DNA of 64,000 bases from Paenibacillus glycanilyticus NBRC 16618 (GCF_004000805.1 NZ_BILY01000015.1:62001-126000); one strand, 5' to 3'; counted from the first letter of the stretch, positions 1 through 9,331 are shown. Notes: generated by a model from the sequence alone, not told the origin. Made by a program: numbers and translations.

Positions 1-481
1 GAGAAAAGCTGTACTGCAGCATTTTAAATAAAGGCAGATTCAGAAAGACAATCCGATTCAAAACAGCCACGTGATGAACAAAGTAACCTCTCTCGTGCGT
101 AAACCCGTCTACCAGAATATGCGTATAGAACCCGATGATCACGGAAATCAAATAGACGAACCAAGCCTTGAAGCCTCTCCTATCCCAGCTGCCGATCAAA
201 TGATAGGCACGTTTATCTAGATCAAATAACGAAGGAAGATGCAGGGCAAGCGAGGCTTTGACCACATAATGAAACAAAAGGCCAAGCACAAGGCTAAGCG
301 GGATAACCTGCAGGAATAAGCCCGCAGCCGTATGCCCGATAGACTGATAAGGCTCCAGCCGCACGAAATACTCCATATCCGGCCCCATGCTGCCCAGCAC
401 CAGCCCCGTAACGCTCAAAAGCTTTCGGTTTATCTTTTTTAGCGGATAAGCAAATATCGGATGAGCTAGCGTATAAGGCAT
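1..481 (-). CDS. DUF4184 family membrane protein (partial)
   Basis: The reading frame is open from an ATG at 481 down to the left edge, giving about 160 residues, so the C-terminus lies outside the window. The start is supported by GGAG at 491-494, nine bases upstream. The N-terminus reads MPYTLAHPIFAYPLKKIN, followed by a GSMGPDMEY motif; this pattern (a TLAHP start, then G-S-x-GPD-x-E) is typical of the DUF4184 family. Hydrophobic stretches around residues 60-80 and 110-130 suggest membrane segments, and the histidines (H7, HTAAG, HYVVK, HILVDGFTH) are scattered as in that family. The biochemical role is not known. It is divergent from argC and shows no functional link to it. The family call rests on motif recognition only. 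Confidence 0.7.
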   Translation of the reverse strand, partial: MPYTLAHPIFAYPLKKINRKLLSVTGLVLGSMGPDMEYFVRLEPYQSIGHTAAGLFLQVIPLSLVLGLLFHYVVKASLALHLPSLFDLDKRAYHLIGSWDRRGFKAWFVYLISVIIGFYTHILVDGFTHERGYFVHHVAVLNRIVFLNLPLFKMLQYSFS

Positions 482-551
482 CCCTTCGAGCTCCAATCTA
501 TACTTTATTTCTAAAGGTTATAGACGAACGGAACAGAAAAAGGTTACAGGA

Positions 552-592
552 TTTTCAAAAATTTGAAAAAGACTGGTCATCTATAATAGATG
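552..592 (+). promoter_or_regulatory. argC promoter region with inverted repeats
   Basis: TATAAT at 582-587 is a perfect -10 hexamer and sits inside the inverted repeat CATCTAT-A-ATAGATG (578-592). A second inverted repeat, TTTTCAAA-AA-TTTGAAAA, lies at 552-569. No good -35 hexamer is found 16-18 bases upstream of the -10, so promoter strength is uncertain. Confidence 0.5.
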
Positions 593-610
593 GGTGTATA
601 TTTATTCATA
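593..610 (+). promoter_or_regulatory. ARG box (ArgR/AhrC operator)
   Basis: Aligned with the known arginine-repressor consensus TNTGNATWWWWATNCANA, this site matches every defined position except the first (G instead of T). It lies just downstream of the TATAAT at 582-587 and about 40 bases before the argC start, where a bound hexameric repressor would block transcription. No second well-matched box was found at the usual 21-base phase. Confidence 0.65.
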
Positions 611-650
611 ATATTGCATTAATATTCTTGGATGGAGGTTGCAAAGAAGG

Positions 651-1604
651 ATGAAGCACACCGTATTTGTGGATGGTCAAGAAGGGACAACCGGCCTCAA
701 GCTGCTTGATTATTTGTCCCGTTTTTCATCGATCGAAGTTCTGAAGATTGATCCCGCGAAAAGAAAGGATCCCAAGGAAAGGGGAAAATTACTTAATGAA
801 GCGGATCTCGGTTTCCTCTGTCTTCCCGATTCGGCTGCCAAAGAGTCTGTCTCGCTTGTCAAAAATGACAAGACGAAATTAATCAACGCAAGTTCATTAT
901 TCAGAACGGACAGTAGCTGGGTATACGGGCTGCCGGAATTAAAACACCAGCGGGAACGGATACAAGCGTCATCGAGAATCTCCGTGCCAGGCTGCCATGC
1001 CACCGGCTTTATCCTCTCCGTTAGACCTTTAATAGAATCCGGTCTCTTGCAGAAGGACTATCCTGCTTCCTGTTTTTCGATCTCGGGTTATACGGGGGCC
1101 GGAAAAAGCGGCATTGAAGAATACGAGAATGCAGACCCGGCTTCCATCGATAAACTCCATGTTCCGAGGCCTTATTCCTTGCTGCATAAACATAAGCATT
1201 TACCCGAAATGGTCATGTTCTCAGGACTTGAATATCCCCCGGTGTTTACGCCTATTAAAGCCAATTATCCCCAAGGGCTGGCAATGACCGTTCCGTTAAC
1301 GGGAAGAAGCATGGCTAAACAGGCATCCGCAAAAACGGTGCGCGAAATATTGGCCGCGTATTACGAGGCAGAGCGATTTGTCCAGGTTATGCCTTACGAT
1401 TCGGAAGCTTATCTGGAGGACGGTCATTTCCTTATTGATGAATGCAAGAACACGAACCGGTTGGAAATCTTTGTTTTCGGACAGGAAGATCATATTACGA
1501 TTGTTTCAAGATACGATAATTTAGGCAAAGGAGCTTCGGGTGCTGCGATTCAAAATATGAATTTGATGCTGGGATTTGACGAAGCGTCCGGTCTGATCCT
1601 CTAA
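651..1604 (+). CDS. argC: N-acetyl-gamma-glutamyl-phosphate reductase, type 2
   Basis: This enzyme reduces N-acetyl-glutamyl phosphate to the semialdehyde with NADPH, the third step of arginine synthesis. The 317-residue length and the N-terminus VFVDGQEGTTGLKL fit the short type 2 ArgC proteins. The catalytic cysteine is in SVPGCHATGF at about residue 117, and GYTGAGKSG follows. The ATG at 651 is preferred to an in-frame TTG at 639 because GGAGG (634-638) touches the TTG but is 12 bases from the ATG. No argJ, argB or argD is nearby, so this is an orphan argC; an ARG box at 593-610 fits arginine repression. It ends in a terminator shared with the convergent GH30 gene. Confidence 0.9.
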   Translation: MKHTVFVDGQEGTTGLKLLDYLSRFSSIEVLKIDPAKRKDPKERGKLLNEADLGFLCLPDSAAKESVSLVKNDKTKLINASSLFRTDSSWVYGLPELKHQRERIQASSRISVPGCHATGFILSVRPLIESGLLQKDYPASCFSISGYTGAGKSGIEEYENADPASIDKLHVPRPYSLLHKHKHLPEMVMFSGLEYPPVFTPIKANYPQGLAMTVPLTGRSMAKQASAKTVREILAAYYEAERFVQVMPYDSEAYLEDGHFLIDECKNTNRLEIFVFGQEDHITIVSRYDNLGKGASGAAIQNMNLMLGFDEASGLIL

Positions 1605-1613
1605 TAAAACAAG

Positions 1614-1640
1614 AGCCGGCTACCCATGGGGTAGCCGGCT
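1614..1640. terminator. Bidirectional terminator between argC and the GH30 gene
   Basis: AGCCGGCTACCC (1614-1625), a three-base loop and GGGTAGCCGGCT (1629-1640) form a perfect 12-bp stem. It lies between two convergent stop codons, with only short T-rich flanks. Confidence 0.85.
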
Positions 1641-1650
1641 TTGCTGTTTA

Positions 1651-4600
1651 TTAACCTTGAACCGTTGAAATCAGTCTGTACAGAATCGTTGCTGCTTCCG
1701 CGCGCGTTGCTGTTTTATCCGGGTAATAGTAGCCTTCCGGCGTCCCTTTAATCAATCCGGATTTCAGCGATTGTGCCGCCGCGTCAGCTGCCCAAGCTGC
1801 AATTTCGCTGCCATCCTTCAAGGCCGCAAGCTGATCTGCGCCGGCAGCTTGCGACTTGCCGACAAAGGCAAGGACATTAGCCGCGGTTACGGCAAGCTGC
1901 TGTCTTGTAATTTTGTCATTCGGACGGAACGTTCCATCCGTAAAGCCTTGAATGATACCCGCTTCCGTTGCTGCCGCTACCGCGTTAGCATACCAGGCAT
2001 TTGCGGTTACATCCTTAAAGCTGTTTGCCGGGTTGCCTGCTGTCAAGCCAAGAGCTCGCGTCAGCATCGCCACCCACTCCGCACGGGTCAACTGCTGCTC
2101 AGGAGCAAATCGATCGGCGGTTTCACCGTTCAGAATCAAGCTTGAAGCAAGAGCGCTAATCTCTTTTTCGGCCCAATGCCCTCTCGTATCGGCAAACGAT
2201 TTGTTTATGGCCAATACCGCATAGACGCTGTTATGATTCGTGCGAATAATCGCGGTCACGTTACCGTTTGCATCGGTAACAAATGTCGTTGGCACCGGAG
2301 TTACAGAGCCGTCCGAACCGATTACAACAGCAGCGGTTGGCTTCGAGGCAGGTTTGCCAAGCGGAATCGTGCGGGTTACGTACTGCTTCCCAAAATTCTT
2401 AACCTCTTGCCAATTCGAATGGCTGCCTACCCATACGTTAAATTGAACGGGAGCTCCAACCAATGAACCGTTTTGCTGCTGCAAAGCCAGTTCGCCTGCA
2501 TGCTTAACCGCATCGGATACCGCGCTGATTGCCACGCGAAGCTGTTGTCCGTTTGTTACGGAGCTGTTTAGCAAAGCCTGCAAAGGAAGCTCATACGTTC
2601 CCAGGCCAGTTTTGACCGTGATCGTCAAAGACTTGTTGTTCTTCAGAAGCTCGGCAAGCGTAGAAACAGGGAATTCTGCCTGCAGATTGCCTTGCCCTTT
2701 CAGATCCGTCAAATCGATTGTAATGGAATCCGCTTTGCCGCCTTGAGCTGCGTTTGCCAGAATAGCTGCATCCACCTTCACAACGGACGCCGGCTCTCCG
2801 TTAGGAGCGGTTTCCGTTGCTGCCGTAAAGCCGCTGATCGTAGATCCAGTTCCCGAAGTCGTGACGACAGGACCGGTCGTTGCGTCTCCGCCAGTGGAAG
2901 GCGTTGTTGTCGAGCTGCCGCTTGTAACGGTTACGGTTGCAGTTGCCGTAAAGCCGCCGTCTTCCGTTGTCACGGTTATTTCGGCCGTACCTGTTCCTTT
3001 TGCCGTTACCACGCCATCCGTTACCGTTGCAACCGAAGTATTGCTGCTGCACCAGTACAGGTTATGGTTCTCCGCGTTGCCTGGTTGAATCGTTGCGGTG
3101 AGCGTGTCCGTCTTGGTATTGGTCAGATCGAGAGCAAGCTCAGCCTTATTGAGCGTTACGCTTGTTACGCCGACGGTAGCATCCGGATAACGGTACACTT
3201 CGAAATCGTCGATAGCCGCCCAGTTGCCCGCTTTTGCATCGGAGAAAACGCCGATTTGCAGCTTGCCGTTGGTCACCTCAATACGGTCGATCGCAAACGG
3301 AGTGTAGACGCTGCCGCTTGCGCCCCTCATGTCTTTCGTCAGCTGCGGCGCATTCTCGCCGTAGCCCGATACCTCGAGCTGGAACTTGTTTTGTCCGCCT
3401 CCCGTTCTTACCCACACTTGAACCTTATACACGCCGTTCGGAACGGTTAGCGTCTGATAGTTCGATTGCTGGTAAGCCGAACCGGACCAATGGGTCATTT
3501 TATATTTGCCGCGCGGGTTATCATTGTCGATGGACGAAGCATTCGACTGCGTACCCGGATGCCATTCCTGCCATGGAGAAAGGGTTGCTTTGCCATTGCT
3601 GTCGGTTGTTTCGAAATCGAGATTGTTATCTGGGAAAGGTACCAGAACGCTTGCCACCGCAGGTGTCTCGGTGACCGCATTGCTAGCCGCCGATTCGTTG
3701 CCTGCTTGGTCTACCGCCTTCACCGTAAAGGTATAACGCGTGCCCGCTTTCAGGTTGGTCACCGTATAGACGGAAGACGGAGCAGGATCAACCGATGCCC
3801 GTTTAAAGCCGTTGACATAAATGTTGTACTTCAGGAAATCGGTCTCGACGTTTGGTTCCCAAGCCAATTTAACCTGTTCGATTCCCGGCTCCGCCGTCAG
3901 GCCAACCGGTGCCGAAGGTGCCACGGAATCCGAGCCCGCCACTGTTGTTGTGTTTACGGAAGAGCTTGCCGCAGATTCGCCGTTAGCGTTAAACGCCGTA
4001 ACGCGGTAGGAATAAGCCGTACTGCCTCGAAGCCCTTGATCCGCATAACCGGTCGCATTTCCGGCCGCGAGTCCAATCAGCCGGTAATCCGGATATACTC
4101 CGTTTGCCGTAGTTTCCGAATCCGTGGTAGAACGGTAGATTTTATAGCCGTCCACATCTGCGACCGCTGTCCAGGACAGCTTGATATTATGTCCGCCTGA
4201 TAGCTCAGCGCCGACTCCTTGCGGTGTCCCCGGAGCGCTCGTTCCTTGTGCTGCCGATGGAGCTTTTGCAATAACCGGAATCAATTCCACATCGTCGAAT
4301 GCAGCCCATTCGCCGCCTTTATTGCGGGAATGGATACCCAACTCCACTTGTCCGTTCGTCACTTGAATTTCCGGAATAACGATTTGCGTCCACGATCCCA
4401 CATAAGCCGTAGTTGCCGCCGCAACGCTCAGATCGGCGCCGCCGTATTTCTTCGCTTCCAGGCTTACGTTCGTATCGCCGCCCTTTTGATACCAGACGGA
4501 AGCTTTATACGTACCGTTAGGAACTTTCACCGTGCGGAATGTGGTCTGTTCATAAGGCGTGCTGCCGCCTAAATAATGAGTAAGCTTATAAGAGCCGCTT

Positions 4601-6576
4601 CTTGGATTATCCCTGTCCGCCTTTTGAGCGGATGCTTGGCCTTCGGGCGTCCAGCCATTCCATCCGGCAAGTCCGCCTTCTTCAAAGCTGCCGCCAATGC
4701 TCAAATAGTTATAGCTGCTTTGCACGAAATCATAAGAGAACTGGAACCAGTTCAGATTGGCTTTGCCGCGGAAAACGACATACAACTTATGCTTGCCGGA
4801 TACGGATTCCGCTTGGGCGGCTTTTGTAATCCATGCCCCGTTTGTATCCGTGAGATCCACGCCGCCGACATACTCGCCGTCCGGACGGTCAAGGCGGAAC
4901 TCGATGCCGCTGTCGCCTTGCGATTGCGCTCTGACCTTCACGCTTGCCGTGCCATTCAGGAATTCAACGTTATCAAATGCGATGTAGCTGCCATCCATCG
5001 TTGTACCGACAGCTTTGCCGCCGCCGGCGTCGGTAGTTACTGCCGTTGTCACGCCGTTCATTTCACTGTAATCCTCGGCCTGCAGGGCAGCATACGGGCT
5101 GATTGCAGCCGCGCTGTCCTGTGTTCCGTTCCATACAAAGCTGGCTACGGCACCGGCGGGAAGCGTATAAGCGAAGCTTTTGGATCCCCAGCGTACTTTG
5201 AAGTCCTTCGGCTGCTTCGACGAGTTCAGGGCTACCAGTACTTTGGAGCCGTCCTTATTGACAAATGCAACATCCTCGATGCTGCCCGCGCCAAACGTAT
5301 TGGACTTGATCCGCTGCGCTCCCGGCAGAACAAATTTGCTTGCCTGGCCAAAAGCATAGAACTCTTCGTTGTACTTGACTTCATCCGTGCCGCTGTTAAC
5401 CGTAACTATACCGCGGCAGTCCGAACAGCCCCCTACATACGGACCGTGATTCTCGTCAAGCGCAATATTCCATTTGAGCGATGTGCGAGCCCAGTTGCGG
5501 GTAGCGCCGATGATGAGATTCTGAGCATCCCACTGCACGTTGCCTGCAAAATCAGGCGCGAATTCACCGCCCGAGCTTTCCGTGAAATAAATGTCTTTGT
5601 CCGGATGCTGGTCATGAACAAGCGACTGTGCGCTGACATTGCCCGAATAGCCGTGGAAGGCGGAACCGGCAATATACTTCTTCGCATCCGGGTCGTTCAG
5701 AACCTCGATCGGGTAGTCCGGCTCACTCCAGTTATGATCCCAGACCACAATTTTGGTATCGATCTTAGCCGCTTCAAACGCTGGCCCCAGGTAATCCTTC
5801 ACGAACTTCGCTTGATCCGCCGGCTCCATTCTCATCCCCGGGTAATCGGCCGGTTCGAAATGCGGTTCATTCTGAAGCGTAACGGCGTCAATCGGAATTC
5901 CTTCCGCTTCATAGGTTTCAATAAATTTGACGAAGTATTGCGCGTAAACCCCGTAATATTCCTCTTTCAGCTTCCCTTTTACTGATGAGTCCGTTGTTTT
6001 CATCCAACCCGGCGCGCTCCAAGGCGTGCCCATAATTTTCAGATCCGGGTTAATTTGCAGCGCTTGCTTAAGGAACGGAATAATGTATGCGCTGTCATGA
6101 GCAACTGAGAAATGCTCCAGATTCGGATCCGTCTCTCCCGGAGGCATATCGTCATACGTATAAATGCTGGTTGCAAAATCGCTTGCGCCCATCGGCAGCC
6201 GCATATAACTGAACCCAACGCCGTCGCCTTCACGGCTGAACAGCTTATTCATCAAAGCGTCTTTCGCCTGATTATCCATTTGAGAAATGACATACGCCGA
6301 AGAATCGGTTAGAGCGCCACCGAAGCCGTCAATCGTCTGGTATTTCGTATTCTCGTCTACGTCTATCGTCAGCTCTGCCGGCGCGCCGTTCGATTCGAAT
6401 GCGACATCCGGCTGCTTGGCGATCAGATTGCTCTTGTCACCGGTTGTCATCCATACGTTTACCGGATCAGCGGCAGCTGCCGATACTGCCGGCAACGCAA
6501 TGCCGGTAAAGCTCGAGACAACAAGACCGGCGACCAGTGTCTGCGCGGCCATTCGTTTCCACATACTTGCTCCCAT
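1651..6576 (-). CDS. SLH-anchored multidomain GH30 glycoside hydrolase
   Basis: A 1641-residue exported enzyme. A signal peptide (residues 1 to about 35, ending near AVSAAAA) is followed by a GH30 catalytic domain (about 65-485). The acid/base is probably E237 in LQNEPHF and the nucleophile E333 in FTESSGG. Then come a CBM6-like module (about 494-620), a jelly-roll carbohydrate-binding module (about 625-770), two FN3 domains (about 790-975), a second jelly-roll copy (about 985-1125), a Big_2-type Ig domain (about 1130-1215), an uncharacterised module (about 1250-1430) and three SLH motifs to the end, which anchor it to secondary cell-wall polymer. GH30 includes beta-glucosidases, beta-1,6-glucanases and xylanases; the substrate cannot be fixed from sequence. 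ATG 6576 has GAGGGG upstream; an internal ATG at 6564 with GGGAG five bases before it is equally possible. A sigma-A promoter and twin operators lie upstream. Confidence 0.9.
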   Translation of the reverse strand: MGASMWKRMAAQTLVAGLVVSSFTGIALPAVSAAAADPVNVWMTTGDKSNLIAKQPDVAFESNGAPAELTIDVDENTKYQTIDGFGGALTDSSAYVISQMDNQAKDALMNKLFSREGDGVGFSYMRLPMGASDFATSIYTYDDMPPGETDPNLEHFSVAHDSAYIIPFLKQALQINPDLKIMGTPWSAPGWMKTTDSSVKGKLKEEYYGVYAQYFVKFIETYEAEGIPIDAVTLQNEPHFEPADYPGMRMEPADQAKFVKDYLGPAFEAAKIDTKIVVWDHNWSEPDYPIEVLNDPDAKKYIAGSAFHGYSGNVSAQSLVHDQHPDKDIYFTESSGGEFAPDFAGNVQWDAQNLIIGATRNWARTSLKWNIALDENHGPYVGGCSDCRGIVTVNSGTDEVKYNEEFYAFGQASKFVLPGAQRIKSNTFGAGSIEDVAFVNKDGSKVLVALNSSKQPKDFKVRWGSKSFAYTLPAGAVASFVWNGTQDSAAAISPYAALQAEDYSEMNGVTTAVTTDAGGGKAVGTTMDGSYIAFDNVEFLNGTASVKVRAQSQGDSGIEFRLDRPDGEYVGGVDLTDTNGAWITKAAQAESVSGKHKLYVVFRGKANLNWFQFSYDFVQSSYNYLSIGGSFEEGGLAGWNGWTPEGQASAQKADRDNPRSGSYKLTHYLGGSTPYEQTTFRTVKVPNGTYKASVWYQKGGDTNVSLEAKKYGGADLSVAAATTAYVGSWTQIVIPEIQVTNGQVELGIHSRNKGGEWAAFDDVELIPVIAKAPSAAQGTSAPGTPQGVGAELSGGHNIKLSWTAVADVDGYKIYRSTTDSETTANGVYPDYRLIGLAAGNATGYADQGLRGSTAYSYRVTAFNANGESAASSSVNTTTVAGSDSVAPSAPVGLTAEPGIEQVKLAWEPNVETDFLKYNIYVNGFKRASVDPAPSSVYTVTNLKAGTRYTFTVKAVDQAGNESAASNAVTETPAVASVLVPFPDNNLDFETTDSNGKATLSPWQEWHPGTQSNASSIDNDNPRGKYKMTHWSGSAYQQSNYQTLTVPNGVYKVQVWVRTGGGQNKFQLEVSGYGENAPQLTKDMRGASGSVYTPFAIDRIEVTNGKLQIGVFSDAKAGNWAAIDDFEVYRYPDATVGVTSVTLNKAELALDLTNTKTDTLTATIQPGNAENHNLYWCSSNTSVATVTDGVVTAKGTGTAEITVTTEDGGFTATATVTVTSGSSTTTPSTGGDATTGPVVTTSGTGSTISGFTAATETAPNGEPASVVKVDAAILANAAQGGKADSITIDLTDLKGQGNLQAEFPVSTLAELLKNNKSLTITVKTGLGTYELPLQALLNSSVTNGQQLRVAISAVSDAVKHAGELALQQQNGSLVGAPVQFNVWVGSHSNWQEVKNFGKQYVTRTIPLGKPASKPTAAVVIGSDGSVTPVPTTFVTDANGNVTAIIRTNHNSVYAVLAINKSFADTRGHWAEKEISALASSLILNGETADRFAPEQQLTRAEWVAMLTRALGLTAGNPANSFKDVTANAWYANAVAAATEAGIIQGFTDGTFRPNDKITRQQLAVTAANVLAFVGKSQAAGADQLAALKDGSEIAAWAADAAAQSLKSGLIKGTPEGYYYPDKTATRAEAATILYRLISTVQG

Positions 6577-6718
6577 GCTTCAAGCCCCTCTCAAGAAAGT
6601 TTCTCTGCCATGCTGAGTACTGCTTTTCCTATTACCCGTTTAATAAATAAGCCTTGTTGCACCCCCTGTTCCTTGCATGGATCCCCTGGATGTATGTCTT
6701 GTTGCTTACCTGAATTGG

Positions 6719-6747
6719 ATAATATCATCAATTGAAATCGATTTCAA
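6719..6747 (-). promoter_or_regulatory. Sigma-A promoter of the GH30 gene
   Basis: On the minus strand TTGAAA (6747-6742), a 17-base spacer and TATTAT (6724-6719) form a near-consensus promoter. Its -35 hexamer lies inside the palindrome at 6731-6748, so a repressor bound there would exclude RNA polymerase. The transcript would have a leader of about 140 bases. Confidence 0.7.
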
Positions 6748-6748
6748 T
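6731..6748. promoter_or_regulatory. Palindromic operator O1, LacI/CcpA type
   Basis: ATTGAAATCGATTTCAAT is a perfect 18-bp palindrome with the central CG typical of LacI-family operators. It overlaps the -35 hexamer of the GH30 promoter. Its core TGAAATCGATTTCA resembles a cre but differs on both sides of the central CG, so a dedicated LacI-family repressor is as likely as CcpA. No LacI-type gene lies in this window. Confidence 0.7.
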
Positions 6749-6841
6749 AAGTTGATAAAAAGAAATTAACCGCTTTCATACAAAAAGTGCCGTTTTATGG
6801 CGTTAAATATATAAAAACCGATTGTGCGATATGTGATATCT

Positions 6842-6859
6842 TTTGAAATCGATTTCAAA
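6842..6859. promoter_or_regulatory. Palindromic operator O2, matching O1
   Basis: TTTGAAATCGATTTCAAA is a perfect 18-bp palindrome with the same 16-base core as O1. The two centres are 111 bases apart. It lies upstream of the GH30 promoter and just beyond the terminator of the GH74 gene, so it fits an auxiliary operator for the GH30 gene. The 340-base gap 6577-6916 holds these sites, the promoter and the GH74 terminator, and nothing else I recognise. Confidence 0.65.
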
Positions 6860-6871
6860 TAACGTTAATAA

Positions 6872-6900
6872 AACACCCGGTACATCCCGTACCGGGTGTT
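6872..6900 (-). terminator. Terminator of the GH74 gene
   Basis: AACACCCGGTAC (6872-6883), loop ATCCC and GTACCGGGTGTT (6889-6900) form a perfect 12-bp stem 16 bases after the GH74 stop. It is followed on the minus strand by TTTATT. Confidence 0.85.
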
Positions 6901-6916
6901 GATCGTCTACCCTCGT

Positions 6917-9331
6917 TTATCTTTCTTTTGGTCCGCTATTCCCCGGCTTCGGTTTGTTGGCTGCGATATCTCCCCGCACGATGCCAAAACCGTTAGTACC
7001 GATATACACGCGCCCGTATACGCGCGGATCGCCGGTAATGGCTTGCGTCGCATTCGCATATTGATGGAGATCATCATTGATCCGAATCCAGCTGCGGCCC
7101 GCATCATCCGACCGGTAGAATCCAAACTTGCCGTTGATACGCCCATTCATATATATCGCCATATACGATTGACCCGGTGCAGCCTTGCCAAAGCCGATCA
7201 TCGCCGATTCCTGCACATTTTTCAACTTCGTAAAGGTGGCACCCGAATCGGTAGAATGGAAAATGCCGTATTCGCTTTGCGTGTTCGTATTATCCTTCGC
7301 CGCAACCAGCCAAATATCGCCTTCAACGCCAGGAACCGCTTTAAACTTGCTATTCAGCTTTGATGGCAGGTTAACCGCTTTGACGGATTTAACGAAGTTT
7401 GCCCCGCTATCCTTGCTTACATAGAAAGCCCCGTCCGCATAAGCATAAAATTTGGAGGAGTTTACTCGGTCGGAGGATACCGTAGCTCCCTCCGGAATGC
7501 CGGCCGAAGCTGTCCATGTCTGGCCATGATCATTCGAGTAGCTTACCGGTCTGCTTTGGTCTGCCGAAGCGCTTTTCGGAGCCCATACAATCGTATTTCC
7601 GTTGGCGCTAAGAGCAACCGTTCCGCCTTGCGTTTTATCCCCGTCTGTATCTGTCCACGCGTTGGAAGCAGGTGTCCAGGTCACACCGTTATCCGTGGAG
7701 AGGCCTAACCGGGCATCTTTATTCTCCGCATTGCCTACGCGAACGATTAAGTTCGGATTCAACTCGGCATAATCCAGGTCCGTGCTTGTGCCAAAGTAAG
7801 GATTCGTAATCATGGTTGGCGCTTTGTCCAATTCTTCATGCCGGAAGCCGCCAATGTCGCCCATTGCGCTGATCAGATGCGCTCCGTCCGGAGGGCTGAT
7901 CAGACCGAGAACAGCCGTTTCTTCAATTCCTTCGGCATGAACGGATACCTTCACCTTATCGCCGTTATTGCGGTCCAATGCCGTCAAATGATCCGCAGCA
8001 AATAGAGTAGCGCCTGTTCCGTACAGAAGCCGGTCCGGATTAAACGGGTCAATCTCGAGATCGCCAATCATCCAGCCAAGCTTCGGATTTTGCTCGACAT
8101 CGGTCGGACTCGACGTTCTACCCCAATCCAGCCATGGGGATTGCGAGTAATCCAGATCATACTTATTCACCCTCGAATAGCCTTCCCCCATCGTCCAGAA
8201 GGACGTCCAGGTCGCTCCGCCATCCGTGCTTCGGAAAATATGCTCATCCGGCCACCACATATTCATTGTTGCGACCATCACCGTATTCGGATTGGAAGGA
8301 TCTACCGCAAGCCCTCCAAACGGATAGGAAGGGACTCCGCTGGCATCGGTTGGCGCAATGACAGCCGGACTGATATCCGTCCACGCCCCGCTTTTCGTAT
8401 CGAGTTTCCAGACCGAACCGGCTTTCGTTCCGTTCCAGGCCGGACCGTCGTAAGGGCCAATCGCGCTGTTATACGTAATATACAGCTTCCCGTCAGCCGT
8501 GAGTACGCCATGATGAGGAACAAAGCCTTCATGCGGCTGTCCGGCAACCGGTTGCCAGGTAGCGCCGCCGTCCGTACTTTTGTAAATGCTTTGCTCCGTG
8601 TCTGCAACTCCCACGTAAATCGTCTTCGTTGTTTGCGCCGATTTCTTATGCTTTGCATCAGCCTTTTTCCCGGTTGTTGCATCAAAGGCAATCCATACCG
8701 GCCCTACCTCTCCGCCATAATAATCCTTTACGTTCTGCTCCGCCGTAAAAGAAGTGACTTTGTTCCAAGTCGCGCCGTAATCGGTGCTTCGCCACAACCC
8801 GTTGCCGTTGCGCGCTCCAAAATACACTACGCTGTTATTGTTCGGATCAATCGCAAGACGTTCGCCCATCGAACGGCCCGGCATATTGCCTCCGAATTTG
8901 AACGGCAGAACGGTTTTCTTCCAAGTCTCCCCTTTATCGTTGGAGCGCAGCATAACCCCGTTCTGATCTGTAAAGTCATTCGAATAAGTGCCAGCGGCAA
9001 TATACACCCGGTTCGGATCTACCGGATCGGTTGCAAGGCTTTCCACGCCGGCCATATTCCAATTGTCATAGCCGACCCAATCAAGCAGCTGCTTCCAGGT
9101 ATTCGTCTTCTTGTCCCAGCGGTAGGCTCCCCCAATGTCCGTTCTGACATAAACAAGATCTTTCTCGGAAGGATTGTAGATGATTCCGGGGACAAATCCT
9201 CCGCCAACCGTCTTTACTCTCCCCCAGTCATAGCCTTGCGACTTGCTGCCGGATGAGGCCATAACCCCATTGCCGAACAAACTGGCCGTTAGCGCGATAA
9301 CAGCGATGATACCTGCAACCTTTCTCTTCAT
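6917..9331 (-). CDS. Secreted GH74 xyloglucanase
   Basis: An 804-residue exported protein with a signal peptide (about residues 1-25) and then a full GH74 double beta-propeller. BNR-like repeats of the form S-T-D-x-G-x-T-W occur throughout (for example RSTDYGATW, KSTDGGATW, STDSGATF). The N-terminal catalytic aspartate is probably D65 in RTDIGGAYRW and the second is D428 in LEIDPF. GH74 enzymes hydrolyse the xyloglucan backbone. Unlike its neighbours it has no CBM or SLH module; it ends in a short proline- and lysine-rich tail, so it should be freely secreted. The start has AGGAGAAGG upstream. A cre site 42 bases upstream predicts catabolite repression. Confidence 0.9.
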   Translation of the reverse strand: MKRKVAGIIAVIALTASLFGNGVMASSGSKSQGYDWGRVKTVGGGFVPGIIYNPSEKDLVYVRTDIGGAYRWDKKTNTWKQLLDWVGYDNWNMAGVESLATDPVDPNRVYIAAGTYSNDFTDQNGVMLRSNDKGETWKKTVLPFKFGGNMPGRSMGERLAIDPNNNSVVYFGARNGNGLWRSTDYGATWNKVTSFTAEQNVKDYYGGEVGPVWIAFDATTGKKADAKHKKSAQTTKTIYVGVADTEQSIYKSTDGGATWQPVAGQPHEGFVPHHGVLTADGKLYITYNSAIGPYDGPAWNGTKAGSVWKLDTKSGAWTDISPAVIAPTDASGVPSYPFGGLAVDPSNPNTVMVATMNMWWPDEHIFRSTDGGATWTSFWTMGEGYSRVNKYDLDYSQSPWLDWGRTSSPTDVEQNPKLGWMIGDLEIDPFNPDRLLYGTGATLFAADHLTALDRNNGDKVKVSVHAEGIEETAVLGLISPPDGAHLISAMGDIGGFRHEELDKAPTMITNPYFGTSTDLDYAELNPNLIVRVGNAENKDARLGLSTDNGVTWTPASNAWTDTDGDKTQGGTVALSANGNTIVWAPKSASADQSRPVSYSNDHGQTWTASAGIPEGATVSSDRVNSSKFYAYADGAFYVSKDSGANFVKSVKAVNLPSKLNSKFKAVPGVEGDIWLVAAKDNTNTQSEYGIFHSTDSGATFTKLKNVQESAMIGFGKAAPGQSYMAIYMNGRINGKFGFYRSDDAGRSWIRINDDLHQYANATQAITGDPRVYGRVYIGTNGFGIVRGDIAANKPKPGNSGPKER

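Noticed and set aside
482..650. T-box or riboswitch upstream of argC
   Set aside because: The leader after the -10 is only about 60 bases and shows no conserved T-box or other riboswitch core; an ARG box explains it.
4576..5985. A 469-codon plus-strand open frame within the GH30 gene
   Set aside because: It is fully antisense to a conserved enzyme with catalytic motifs, has no ribosome site and its product resembles no protein family I know. It reflects codon composition.
8090..9256. A 388-codon plus-strand open frame within the GH74 gene
   Set aside because: Antisense shadow of the GH74 propeller; rich in arginine and isoleucine as expected from reverse reading.
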